Numbered from the stretch's first letter, positions 50,008-57,927 are shown. The stretch is DNA of 64,000 nucleotides from G963668185 sp963668185 (GCA_963668185.1 OY764162.1:1-64000), one strand, 5' to 3'. A program made the numbers and translations. The notes: generated from the sequence alone by a model not told the origin.

Positions 50008-50809
50008 TCTGCCCCGCCTCCAGCATCGCCTCCAGCACCTGCGCCACGCCGTCCTCCTCGATGCCGGGCGCGATCATGTCCGCGGCCTCCTTCGCCTCGT
50101 CCACGCCGTCGCCGACGGCCACGCCCAGCCCCGCCCACTCCAGCATCGGCACGTCGTTGTAGCCGTTCCCGAACGCGAGCGTCTCGGAGCGCTCGATCCC
50201 CAGGCAATGGCAGATCCAGGACAGCGCCTTCTCCTTGCCGCCGGCCGGGTTCAGTATCTCGCAGAAGTGCGGCAGCGACCGCGTCACGTACAGCTCTCCG
50301 GCCTGTGTCCGCCTCAGGTGGTCGTTCAACTTGGCGGCCGTCTCCTCTTCCGCCACCGCAAGCAGCCTCGTGAGGCCCCAGTCCGCGACGTCGCGCAGGT
50401 CGTCCACAAGCTCCACGTTGATCCCGTTCCGGTCGCGATAGCCGTCCGCGAACCTCGTCATGCGGCTCACGTAAACGTCGTCCTCGTAGTATGCCATCAC
50501 CTCCACCGGCCACCCTTCCAGCGCCTCCAGCGCGCGGCGCGCCATGCCCGCCGTCAACGGCCTGCGCCAGAGCACGCGGCGCGTCGTCGGATCGGAGACC
50601 TGCGCCCCCTGAAACGACGCGAGGGGGCTGGTCACGCCCAACTCAAGCGCGGACCTCAGCGCCGACTCGAACGCCCGGCCCGTCGCGAGAGTGACGACCG
50701 CCCCTGCGCTCCGCGCCCGGTCGATCGCTGCCTTGGCCCTATCGGACACCGGGCTGCCGTGCGTTCGGATCGTCCCGTCTATGTCGAGCGCGATCAGCCG
50801 GTAAGACAT
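50000..50809 (-). CDS. Cof-type HAD phosphatase
   Basis: A 269-residue HAD hydrolase with a type IIB cap. LIALDIDGTIRTHGS holds the nucleophile motif, TLATGRAF motif II, and FGNGYNDVPMLEWAGLGVAVGDGVDEAKEAADMI motif IV and the family end. ATG 50809 is used; two codons upstream is only a TTG. Coupled with rbsK, which suggests sugar phosphate metabolism. Confidence 0.9.
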   Translation of the reverse strand: MSYRLIALDIDGTIRTHGSPVSDRAKAAIDRARSAGAVVTLATGRAFESALRSALELGVTSPLASFQGAQVSDPTTRRVLWRRPLTAGMARRALEALEGWPVEVMAYYEDDVYVSRMTRFADGYRDRNGINVELVDDLRDVADWGLTRLLAVAEEETAAKLNDHLRRTQAGELYVTRSLPHFCEILNPAGGKEKALSWICHCLGIERSETLAFGNGYNDVPMLEWAGLGVAVGDGVDEAKEAADMIAPGIEEDGVAQVLEAMLEAGQIG

Positions 50810-50865
50810 CGGCAACGCACCGGCCCACCCGATGAGACTGCTAGAATTGGCAACCGCGCCTATCC

Positions 50866-50964
50866 ATGAAAGACCTCTTCAAGATAACGCCTCGGAAGCT
50901 GCTCTGGCTGTTGCTGGCGCCCCTCATCGCATACATACTCGTGACGGCATTCACCGGCCAGTAG
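50866..50964 (+). CDS. possible 32-residue single-pass membrane peptide
   Basis: MKDLFKITPRKLLWLLLAPL, then IAYILVTAFTGQ and stop. The basic N-terminus and one hydrophobic helix fit a small membrane protein. No clear ribosome site is visible, and the frame is too short for a composition test, so it could be chance. Confidence 0.35.
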   Translation: MKDLFKITPRKLLWLLLAPLIAYILVTAFTGQ

Positions 50965-51127
50965 CGCCGCGCCCATTCTACATCCGATCCCTTCCCCAGT
51001 CCGCTCACGTACGCCTCTGGCCTCTTCCCCATTCTGCTGGGGAAGATTGAGATGGGGTTTCCCCGCCGCGCGCAAACGCCGTCCCCTTACGTGATAGAAT
51101 CCCCGTCGTCGTCCCGACACTCACGTC
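50965..51127. repeat. intergenic region with palindrome TTCCCCA-n6-TGGGGAA
   Basis: The palindrome is at 51025-51044, a variant of the efp-type repeat, followed by GATTGAGATGGGG. The rest holds no evident gene. Confidence 0.6.
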
Positions 51128-51194
51128 GCCGGCATGTCGGCACGCATGACCGTGCCCCTGCCGGCGCAATTGGAGCAACCGGCTCCTGACCACG
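51128..51194 (+). promoter_or_regulatory. structured leader of fhs
   Basis: GCCGGCA (51128-51134) pairs with TGCCGGC (51159-51165), enclosing GGCACG-CATGAC-CGTGCC (51139-51156). A second hairpin GGAGC-AACCG-GCTCC lies just downstream, before GAGGAACAGGC and the ATG. It does not match a riboswitch class that I can name. Confidence 0.45.
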
Positions 51195-51205
51195 GAGGAA
51201 CAGGC

Positions 51206-52831
51206 ATGAGGCCCATCGCAGAGATCGCCGAAAAGGTAGGGTTGGACACCAACGCCATCATCCCGCAGGGCCATTACAAGGCCAAGCTGCCCCTGGACTT
51301 GATTCGCGAGGGCGGCCCAAGAGGCAAGATGATCCTGGTGACCGGCATCACGCCCACCCAGGCCGGCGAAGGCAAGACCACGACCGCCGTCGGCCTCACC
51401 GACGGCCTCGGCAAGCTGGGCAAGAGCGTGTGCGTCAACCTGCGCGAGCCGTCCCTCGGCCCCATCTTCGGCATCAAGGGCGGCGGCACCGGCGGCGGCA
51501 AGGCCGTCATCGAGCCGCTCGACGAGATCAACGTCCACTTCACGGGCGATGCCCACGCCGTCGCGTCCGCCCACAACCTGCTTGGAGCGTTCACCGAAAA
51601 CGAGGCGCGGCTCGGCAACGTCGACGGCCTGACGCCGGACGGCATTACCTGGCGCAGGGTTATGGACATCGAGGACCGCGGCCTGCGGCAGATCATCTCC
51701 GGACTCGGCGGCGCAGCCAACGCGCCCCTGCGCTCCGCCGGCTTCGACATCGTAACCGCCTCCGAGGTGATGGCCATCCTGGCCCTGTCCCGCGACCTCG
51801 ACGACCTGCGCGAGCGGCTGTCCCGCGCCGTCGTCGCATTCACCACCGACGGCCAGCCGGTCACCGCAAACGACGTCGACGCCGTCGGCTCGATGATGTC
51901 GCTGCTGCGATACGCCATCCAGCCGAACCTCGTCCAGACCGGCGACGGCCAGGCCGCCACCGTGCACACCGGGCCGTTCGGCAACATCGCCCACGGCTGC
52001 AGCTCCGTAGTCGGCGACAGGATGATGCTCGGCTACGTGGACTACGTCGTCACGGAGGCTGGATTCGGCGCCGACCTCGGTTTTGAAAAGTTCATGGACA
52101 TCAAAGCGCGCTTCAACGGCCTCGAGCCCAGCGCCGTCGTGATCGTCGCCACCGTGCGCGCGCTCAAGTCCCACGGCGGCGTTCCGCGCAGGGAGCTTGA
52201 CGAGCCGAACGAAGCGGCTGTGGAGGCCGGCCTCTCGAACCTCGAGCACCTGATCAGGATGATCAAGTCATACGGCCTCACCGTCGTCGTGGCCCTGAAC
52301 TCGTTCCCCACCGACAGGCCGAACGAGGTCACGCTCGCGCGGCGCAGGGCAGAGGCGGCGGGCGCGCACTCCGCTCCTCTCGCCAACCACTTCGCGCTCG
52401 GCGGCGACGGCGCGGTTGAGCTGGCCGAGGCCGTCGTAGATGCCGCCGAAGACGGCCCGCCCGCCGAAGTAACGTATCCATACACCGTCGAGGACACCGT
52501 CGAGGACAAGGTCCTCAAGCTTGCGCAGACCGTGTACAACGCGAAGGACGTAAGCTGGGCGCCCGCCGCGAGGCGGCAACTCCGCCGCTACGAGAATCTC
52601 GGCTGGGGCGGCCTTCCGGTCTGCATGGCCAAGACTCACCTCTCCATCTCGCACAACCGCCGGCTGCTCGGCTGCCCGTCCGACTACACGTTCGAGATCA
52701 ACGACGTCCGCGCGTCCGTCGGCGCGGGCTTCATCTACCCCATCGCGGGCGACATCGTCACGATGCCCGGCCTGCCCAGCAGGCCCCGCAAGCTCGACGT
52801 TGACGCCCACGGCAACATCACCGGCCTCTAG
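51206..52831 (+). CDS. fhs: formate-tetrahydrofolate ligase
   Basis: Makes 10-formyltetrahydrofolate from formate, tetrahydrofolate and ATP. The 541 residues show MRPIAEIAEKVGLDTNAIIPQGHYKAKL, the P-loop GITPTQAGEGKTTTAVGL, EPSLGPIFGIKGGGTGGG, NVHFTGDAHAVASAHNL, AHGCSSVVGDRM, VVVALNSFPTDRPNEV and GAGFIYPIAGDIVTMPGLPSRP. ATG 51206 is preferred to 51134 because GAGGAACAGG precedes it and the conserved start follows. A GcvT-fold gene follows 98 bases later, which fits one-carbon metabolism. Confidence 0.97.
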   Translation: MRPIAEIAEKVGLDTNAIIPQGHYKAKLPLDLIREGGPRGKMILVTGITPTQAGEGKTTTAVGLTDGLGKLGKSVCVNLREPSLGPIFGIKGGGTGGGKAVIEPLDEINVHFTGDAHAVASAHNLLGAFTENEARLGNVDGLTPDGITWRRVMDIEDRGLRQIISGLGGAANAPLRSAGFDIVTASEVMAILALSRDLDDLRERLSRAVVAFTTDGQPVTANDVDAVGSMMSLLRYAIQPNLVQTGDGQAATVHTGPFGNIAHGCSSVVGDRMMLGYVDYVVTEAGFGADLGFEKFMDIKARFNGLEPSAVVIVATVRALKSHGGVPRRELDEPNEAAVEAGLSNLEHLIRMIKSYGLTVVVALNSFPTDRPNEVTLARRRAEAAGAHSAPLANHFALGGDGAVELAEAVVDAAEDGPPAEVTYPYTVEDTVEDKVLKLAQTVYNAKDVSWAPAARRQLRRYENLGWGGLPVCMAKTHLSISHNRRLLGCPSDYTFEINDVRASVGAGFIYPIAGDIVTMPGLPSRPRKLDVDAHGNITGL

Positions 52832-52849
52832 CTGTCCGATCTCAAAGTC

Positions 52850-52889
52850 CCCTCTCCCTTGAGGGAGAGGGTTAGGGTGAGGGTGAGGG
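52850..52889 (+). repeat. palindrome plus G-quadruplex-type run
   Basis: CCCTCTCCCT-TG-AGGGAGAGGG (52850-52871) is a perfect 10-bp hairpin. From 52863 five GGG tracts occur (63, 69, 75, 81 and 87), each separated by three bases, a canonical quadruplex pattern. It lies between fhs and the GcvT-like gene. Confidence 0.7.
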
Positions 52890-52929
52890 TGAAACAGGCA
52901 ACACCAAGCCACACAAGGAGAAACGAACC

Positions 52930-54033
52930 ATGAAGCGAATGCCCTACTACTACTGGCACGTCGAGAACGGCGCCACCATGCTTCCCACCGGCAACTGGGC
53001 GCTCAGCTACCCCGCCGGACAGGAGGCGGAGCACATGGCCGCCAGGGAAGCCGCCGCGCTCCAGGACCTGTCCACGATGCCCATCATCGACATCAAGGGC
53101 CGTGGCGCCGAGGCTCTCATGGACCTCGTCTGCGCGAACGACCCGAAGCGCCTGCAGGACGACCAGATGATGTACACCTCGATCCTTGACCACAACGGTC
53201 AGATCATAGACGACGGAACGGTGCTCAAGCTCAACGACGAACACTTCCAGTCGTTCCCCACCAGCAGGCCGGACATCGTTGGCCGCTTCAAGATGCTCGA
53301 GCCCATCGCCGACGCTGTCGTCACGGACGTATCCTCCGGTTTTGCCGGCCCCATCGCGCTGCAAGGTCCCAAGTCCGAAGAGGTCCTGCAATCGATCACG
53401 GACGAAGACCTCTCCACGATGTACTTCTTCTGGGGCGCGCAGTGCACCGTCGCCGGCTTCCCCTGCTACGTGGACCGCGCCGGATACACCGGCGAGGACG
53501 GCTTTGAACTGTTCCCGCTTGCAGAGGACGGCGTCGAGGTATGGACCGCCATTCTGGAGGCAGGCAAGGACCACGGCGTAATACCCATGGGCCTCATGGC
53601 CATGAACAGCCTGCGAGTCGAAAAGGGTCTCATCGGCGGCTCCGAGTACAAGGGATCCAACCCTTACGAGTGCCGTCTCGACATCTTCGTCAAGACCAGG
53701 GGCCGCAACTTCATCGGCAGAGACGCCGCCGCCCGCATCAGGGAAGAGGGCGCCCAGCGCCTCGTCGTAGGCCTGGACGTCGAAGGCGACGACGTAGCCA
53801 AGGCCGGTGACCCCATCCTCGTCGACGGCGTAGAGGTCGGGAACGTGACCGTCGCCACCCAGGGCTACTTCCTGGGCGGCAACATCGCGCTGGGCATGGT
53901 AAAGGCCGAGTTCGCCGAAGAGGGCATCAAGGCCAGCGTCACCACCGAAGGCAACGAGCGCGAGGCCGCCATCACAACCTCCCGCCGCTACGACCCCAGC
54001 GGCGAACGCCTAAAAATCCTCCGCCGCCGCTAA
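52930..54033 (+). CDS. GcvT-fold aminomethyltransferase family protein (possible folate-dependent demethylase)
   Basis: A 367-residue protein with the GcvT/DmdA fold: residues about 30-280 folate-binding domain with LQDLSTMPIIDIKGRGAEALMDLVCAND, YTSILDHNGQIIDDGTVLKL, VDRAGYTGEDGFELFPLAEDGVEVW and GLMAMNSLRVEKGLIGGSEY; the C-terminal barrel is 290-367. It lacks the KGCYVGQE motif of YgfZ. No gcvH or gcvP is nearby, so it is probably a demethylase of an N- or S-methyl compound that passes the C1 unit to tetrahydrofolate. AAGGAG precedes the ATG. Confidence 0.85.
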   Translation: MKRMPYYYWHVENGATMLPTGNWALSYPAGQEAEHMAAREAAALQDLSTMPIIDIKGRGAEALMDLVCANDPKRLQDDQMMYTSILDHNGQIIDDGTVLKLNDEHFQSFPTSRPDIVGRFKMLEPIADAVVTDVSSGFAGPIALQGPKSEEVLQSITDEDLSTMYFFWGAQCTVAGFPCYVDRAGYTGEDGFELFPLAEDGVEVWTAILEAGKDHGVIPMGLMAMNSLRVEKGLIGGSEYKGSNPYECRLDIFVKTRGRNFIGRDAAARIREEGAQRLVVGLDVEGDDVAKAGDPILVDGVEVGNVTVATQGYFLGGNIALGMVKAEFAEEGIKASVTTEGNEREAAITTSRRYDPSGERLKILRRR

Positions 54034-54164
54034 ACCACGCCGCCACCCAGAAGACAGGTGTAGGAAAGGGCAGGTTGAAACCTTCCCTTTCCCATCTGTT
54101 CGCCCAACTTGGCTGACGCGCATCCTGGTCATAAACTGTGGCATTCATACTCCGTTGAGAGGTC

Positions 54165-55013
54165 GTGTTGACGCCTGACTTTCTGGTGATCGGCCACGTT
54201 GCCCGCGATGTGGGGCCGGGCTGGCCTGGCGACGGCAGCCACACGCTTGGCGGCGCCGTCACCTACGCGGCGGCCACCGCGCGGCGGCTCGGCCTGAGCG
54301 CCGCCGTTGTCACCAGCGCTGCGAACGACGTTGATCTCGCGCGAGCCCTCCCCGGCGCCGCGCTGCGCGTCAAGCCCGCCGAAGCGACAACGACGTTTCG
54401 CAACGAGTACGGCAACGGTCGCCGCCAGCGTCTGTACTCCGCCGCAGGCCCCATTACGCGGGCGGACGTCCCGGCCCAGTGGCGGCGTGCGCGCCTCGTG
54501 CTGCTCGGGCCGCTGATCGGCGAGGTCCCTGCCGACCTCGGAGCCTGCTTCCCCGGCGCAATCGTCGTCGCGGCGGTGCAGGGCTGGCTGCGGCGCACTG
54601 GGCCGGACGGCGCGGTTGCTCCGAAGGCGTGGACGGAAGGCGGGCCGCTCCCCAACGTGGCCGCCGCAGTCGTGTCCGATGAGGACGCGGCTCCGGGCGA
54701 GATCGAAAAGCTCAAAAACGCCGCGCCGGTCCTCATAGTCACGGAGGGCGCAAAGGGCGCGCGGCTCTACTCCGGCGCCGATCGCCTCAGAGTTCCCGTG
54801 TTCCCGGCGCGGGAGGTCGATCCCACCGGCGCGGGGGACGTGTTTGCGGCTGCGTTCCTAGTGCGGCTCGCGCGAACGTCCGACCCGTTGGAGTCGGCGA
54901 CGTTCGCCTCGTGCGCGGCGTCGCTGAGTGTTGAAGCTCCGGGGATCGAGGCGGTCCCCGGCCTCGCTCAGATCGAACGGCGCATGGCAACGCAGGGTTA
55001 CGCCTCTCAGTAA
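54165..55013 (+). CDS. PfkB family carbohydrate kinase
   Basis: A 282-residue kinase. FLVIGHVARDVGPGWPGDGSHTLGGAVTYAAATARRLGL at the N-terminus and the PfkB signature VDPTGAGDVFAAAFLVRLA at the C-terminus with the catalytic Asp are clear. The sugar-binding part is shorter and more divergent than in RbsK, so the substrate is open. The start is GTG at 54165 with GAGAGG just upstream. Confidence 0.84.
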   Translation: MLTPDFLVIGHVARDVGPGWPGDGSHTLGGAVTYAAATARRLGLSAAVVTSAANDVDLARALPGAALRVKPAEATTTFRNEYGNGRRQRLYSAAGPITRADVPAQWRRARLVLLGPLIGEVPADLGACFPGAIVVAAVQGWLRRTGPDGAVAPKAWTEGGPLPNVAAAVVSDEDAAPGEIEKLKNAAPVLIVTEGAKGARLYSGADRLRVPVFPAREVDPTGAGDVFAAAFLVRLARTSDPLESATFASCAASLSVEAPGIEAVPGLAQIERRMATQGYASQ

Positions 55014-55029
55014 CAGTCCCGCCACCCCT

Positions 55030-55140
55030 TGATCCCCTCTCCAGTCTGCTGGGGAAGGTTAGTCGCCTTCGCCAACTGCCCAACCGCGTTCATTTTGATC
55101 CCTTCCCCAGTGTGCTGGGGAAGGTTAGGATGGGGTCAAA
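55030..55140. repeat. two copies of the CCCCAG/CTGGGG palindrome
   Basis: TTCCCCAG-TGTG-CTGGGGAA is at 55103-55122; a less perfect copy with CTGCTGGGGAAGG is at about 55036-55058. Both are followed by GGTTAG. They lie between the PfkB and crotonase genes. Confidence 0.75.
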
Positions 55141-55155
55141 TAGGCACACGATCCA

Positions 55156-55908
55156 ATGACAGGCGTAACGCTGGACATACGGGACAGGATCGCCATTATC
55201 ACGCTGGCCCGGCCGGCCGCCGGCAACCGAGTCGACGAAGCCATGGTCGCCGGCATCGCCGAGGCCTGCACGGCCGCCGAGCGCGACGATGCCGTCCGGG
55301 TCGTGGCGCTCACCGGCGCGGGCGATAGCTTCTGCGAAGGCACAGAGCCGGAGACTCCTGGCGAATCCGGCGCGTTCTGCCGTTTGCGGGCGTCCGGGGC
55401 CGTGGCGTCGGTCTCCAAGCCGGTGATCGCCGCCGTCAACGGCGACGCCATCGACCAGGGCCTGGAGTTGGCGCTTGCCTGCGACCTACGCATCGCATCG
55501 AGCCGCGCGCGCTTCGGCCTGACCCACGTCACGCGCGGCCTGGTCCCGTGGGACGGGGGGACGCAACGGCTGCCGCGCCTGATCGGCCTGGGCCGCGCCG
55601 TTGAGCTAGTCCTGACCGGGCGCTTGATCGACGCTGACGAGGCGCGCCGCATCGGCCTCGTCAATGAGACCGTCGGGCAGGATGAGGCCGTCGAACGCGC
55701 GATGGCCCTTGCCGCCGTCCTCGCGGCCCACGGCCCTGCGGCGCAGCGGTTCGCAAAAGAAGCGGTGCTGGAGGGACAGGACCTCGCGCTGGCCCAGGGC
55801 CTGCGCCTAGAGGCCGACCTGAGCTTCCTGCTTCATGGCACGGCAGACCGCGAAGAAGGCATCGCCTCGTTCAGGGAGCGCCGCAAGCCGGAATACCGCG
55901 ATGAGTAG
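55156..55908 (+). CDS. enoyl-CoA hydratase/isomerase family protein with one catalytic Glu replaced
   Basis: A 250-residue crotonase. AAVNGDAIDQGLELALACDLRIAS forms the oxyanion hole region and GGTQRLPRLIGLGRAVELVLTG the second conserved block with its Glu. The first catalytic Glu, normally in F-G-x-P-E, is changed: the segment reads FGLTHVTRGLVPWDGG, with His in that place. Normal hydratase activity is doubtful. The last 13 bases of the gene lie within a 22-bp repeat that recurs at the start of the second crotonase. Confidence 0.85.
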   Translation: MTGVTLDIRDRIAIITLARPAAGNRVDEAMVAGIAEACTAAERDDAVRVVALTGAGDSFCEGTEPETPGESGAFCRLRASGAVASVSKPVIAAVNGDAIDQGLELALACDLRIASSRARFGLTHVTRGLVPWDGGTQRLPRLIGLGRAVELVLTGRLIDADEARRIGLVNETVGQDEAVERAMALAAVLAAHGPAAQRFAKEAVLEGQDLALAQGLRLEADLSFLLHGTADREEGIASFRERRKPEYRDE

Positions 55909-55917
55909 CCCGCCGGA
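55896..55917 (+). repeat. 22-bp direct repeat, left copy
   Basis: CCGCGATGAGTAGCCCGCCG plus GA, identical to 56363-56384. An ATG inside starts MSSPPESAAV and a stop, a remnant of the N-terminus of the second crotonase (MSSPPEPAYE). Confidence 0.85.
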
Positions 55918-55934
55918 ATCCGCAGCCGTCTGAA

Positions 55935-55970
55935 ACGCGGTATGATTGAACAACGGGAACCATACCGCGT
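55935..55970 (+). promoter_or_regulatory. inverted repeat before the retropepsin-like gene
   Basis: ACGCGGTATG (55935-55944) and CATACCGCGT (55961-55970), perfect 10-bp arms with a 16-base centre, just before AAGGAG. It may be an operator or an mRNA hairpin. Confidence 0.45.
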
Positions 55971-55985
55971 AGAGAAGGAGACACT

Positions 55986-56342
55986 TTGGGTATCTTCAGA
56001 CACCGGCTTGGAGTCAGCAACGGTAACGGAGGCCCGATCGAATGGGTTGATGCCCTCGTCGATACCGGGTCCACATTCACAATGCTGCCTGCGTCTCTTC
56101 TGCGGAGGATTGGCGTACCGCAGAGAGGTATGCGGAGGCGGTTCAGCATTGCCGATGGCGGAGTCATCGAGACGCCCATCACCGTGGCGAACCTTCATAT
56201 CGGCGAGGACGTTTTCCCCGTCGTAGTTGCGGAAGGGCCGGAAAACAAGTACCTGCTCGGCGCTACCTCGCTGCAGATGTTCGGCCTCATTGCGGACACC
56301 ACCAGACACAGGCTCATCCCAGACACCGAATTGACCATCTGA
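55986..56342 (+). CDS. retropepsin-like aspartyl protease domain protein
   Basis: A 118-residue single-domain protein. VDALVDTGSTFTMLPASLLRRIG has the D-T-G-S active-site motif and the following hydrophobic helix; YLLGATSLQMFGLIADTTRHRLIP is the second conserved strand pair. Like retroviral protease it would act as a dimer; the substrate is unknown. The start is TTG at 55986 after AAGGAG at good spacing. It stands between two crotonase genes and is bracketed by a 22-bp direct repeat. Confidence 0.8.
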   Translation: MGIFRHRLGVSNGNGGPIEWVDALVDTGSTFTMLPASLLRRIGVPQRGMRRRFSIADGGVIETPITVANLHIGEDVFPVVVAEGPENKYLLGATSLQMFGLIADTTRHRLIPDTELTI

Positions 56343-56362
56343 TGCCGCTCCTGCGGCACGAC

Positions 56363-56384
56363 CCGCGATGAGTAGCCCGCCGGA
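56363..56384 (+). repeat. 22-bp direct repeat, right copy
   Basis: Identical to 55896-55917; includes the ATG (56368) and first codons of the second crotonase. Confidence 0.85.
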
Positions 56385-57102
56385 GCCCGCCTACGAAACC
56401 GTTGACCTCCAGAAGGACGGCCCCGTCGCGCACGTCGTTCTGAGCAGGCCCGAGGTGGTAAACGCCTACAACGTCCAGATGCGCGACGACCTGTTCCAGG
56501 CCCTCGAAGCCGTCAGGGACGACCCGGACGTGAGAGCGGTCATGCTGTGCGGCGCTGGCGACAGGGGCTTCTGCGCCGGCGCCGACCTCACGGAGTTCGG
56601 TACCGCGCCTTCGCCGGTCGTGGCCCGCCAAGTGCGTTGGGAGCGCGACGTATGGGGCCTGTTCCTGTCGATTCGCAAGCCGATGGTCGCCGCGCTGCAT
56701 GGCCACGTGATCGGCTCAGGCGTCGAGATGGCGTGCCTCTGCGACATTCGTATCGCGTCCGAAGACGCCGTGTTCAGGATGCCGGAGACCGGCCTGTCCC
56801 TGGTCCCGGCCGCCGGCGGCACGCAGACGCTCGCGCGCGTCGCGGGCGTAGGCCACGCGCTCGAAATGCTGCTCACGAACGCGCCGGTCGCCGCCCAACA
56901 GGCGGCGCGATACGGCCTCGTCCACCGGGTCGTGCCTCCGGCCCGGCTGCTGGACGAAGCGCACCGCACAGCCCTCTCGCTCGCCGGGATGGACCCGCGC
57001 GCGGTTACCGCCGCAAAGGAGGCGCTGCTGTCCGGCGCAGACATGCCGCTTGACGCCGCGCTCCGTTTGGAGGCCAGGCTGGCGGAATCGCTTCGCATAT
57101 AG
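56368..57102 (+). CDS. enoyl-CoA hydratase/isomerase
   Basis: A 244-residue crotonase with both catalytic Glu: FRMPETGLSLVPAAGGTQTL and ARVAGVGHALEMLLTNAPV. The oxyanion-hole segments GDRGFCAGADLTEF and ALHGHVIGSGVEMACLCDIRIAS are intact. Probably hydrates an enoyl-CoA in fatty acid or branched-chain degradation. A VOC gene follows after 13 bases. Confidence 0.92.
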   Translation: MSSPPEPAYETVDLQKDGPVAHVVLSRPEVVNAYNVQMRDDLFQALEAVRDDPDVRAVMLCGAGDRGFCAGADLTEFGTAPSPVVARQVRWERDVWGLFLSIRKPMVAALHGHVIGSGVEMACLCDIRIASEDAVFRMPETGLSLVPAAGGTQTLARVAGVGHALEMLLTNAPVAAQQAARYGLVHRVVPPARLLDEAHRTALSLAGMDPRAVTAAKEALLSGADMPLDAALRLEARLAESLRI

Positions 57103-57115
57103 GAGATTCACAGTC

Positions 57116-57514
57116 ATGCAGGGAATCGTCAGGGAGACCGGCAGCGTGGTAATCGATGTGAATGACATCGAGAAGGAGGCGGCATTTTGGGGCGCTATGT
57201 TGGGAGAGGAGCCGGGGCCGGTACGTAGTGGGGGCGGATGGCTGACCGTCGGCAATCTGAGTTCGACAACGCAACTTGTCCTCCAAAAGATCCCGGAGAG
57301 CAAGATGGCTAAGAACCGCTGCCATCTCTGTTTCTTCGTGGACAACGTAGGAGAGGCGGTCAGGCAGATAGAGGAGCTGGGAGGAACCTTCCTGAGCGGG
57401 CCACGTCCAGGCGATGGAGTGACCATGGCAGACCCGGAAGGCAACGAGTTCTGCATCGGTCCATTCAGCCTGCGCCGTACCAAAGATGGGCGCAGGGTGC
57501 GCGCGAGCAAGTAG
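57116..57514 (+). CDS. VOC (glyoxalase/dioxygenase) family protein
   Basis: A 132-residue protein with two beta-alpha-beta modules: ETGSVVIDVNDIEKEAAFWGAMLGEEPGP and KNRCHLCFFVDNVGEAVRQIEELGGTFLSGP, ending MADPEGNEFCIGPF with the metal-binding Glu. Function unknown. AGGAG precedes ATG 57116; the longer frame upstream overlaps the crotonase gene. Confidence 0.85.
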   Translation: MQGIVRETGSVVIDVNDIEKEAAFWGAMLGEEPGPVRSGGGWLTVGNLSSTTQLVLQKIPESKMAKNRCHLCFFVDNVGEAVRQIEELGGTFLSGPRPGDGVTMADPEGNEFCIGPFSLRRTKDGRRVRASK

Positions 57515-57927
57515 AGCGAATCGGCTACCTGCGAAACCGCACTTGCGTTCGGCGAACTGTCGTGCTAGCATAGTCGCATGAACAACACATCCGGCCTTTC
57601 GACTCTCACCGCCGCGCGGGCTTGCGGCAACCTGACGCGTCGCCAGCCTTCCGATGCCCGCGCTTGGACAGGCCAGGATACTGTCTCATTTCTGTCTCAA
57701 AGTGTCTCGTTTCTGCTTCAAGTCCGTCTCAAAAGCGTCTCACAAACGTCTCGCCGGTCGGTCCGCCCAGATACGGAATGAGACGATATGAGACAAAATG
57801 AGACAGTTCTACGATCTCGAGTGGGCGCCGCGGCCCCGCGGTGGCGGAGGCCCTCCCCAGATCCTCAGCTTGGAATGAGCATGGCTTGGTGGTAGGCTTA
57901 CGCGCGCTTTAGCCTGGTCACCAACGC
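57515..57927 (+). other. non-coding region carrying phased repeat element B
   Basis: An open frame of 67 codons from ATG 57578 crosses the repeats; I do not call it a gene, since the repeat period is not a multiple of three and there is no ribosome site. Beyond 57804 the sequence to the acyl-CoA synthetase start is GC-rich and featureless. Confidence 0.6.
57552..57804 (+). repeat. phased short-unit element B (GTCTC/GAGAC)
   Basis: GTCTC units start at 57683, 57694, 57704, 57726, 57737 and 57748, with a degenerate GCTTC at 57715; all steps are 10 or 11 bp. Inverted GAGAC units start at 57780, 57790 and 57800, exactly 10 bp apart. The left end (57552-57583) resembles that of element A (26833-26864). 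Confidence 0.75.

Noticed and set aside
51061..51205. Known THF or ZTP riboswitch before fhs
   Set aside because: Conserved sequence blocks of these classes were not seen; only the hairpins support a leader element.
57578..57781. 67-codon protein gene
   Set aside because: Same reasons as the frame at 26859; the similar ATGAAC start is part of the shared DNA element.
57683..57804. CRISPR array
   Set aside because: Units are 5-6 bp at 10-11 bp steps, without spacers of constant length, and no cas gene is in the window.
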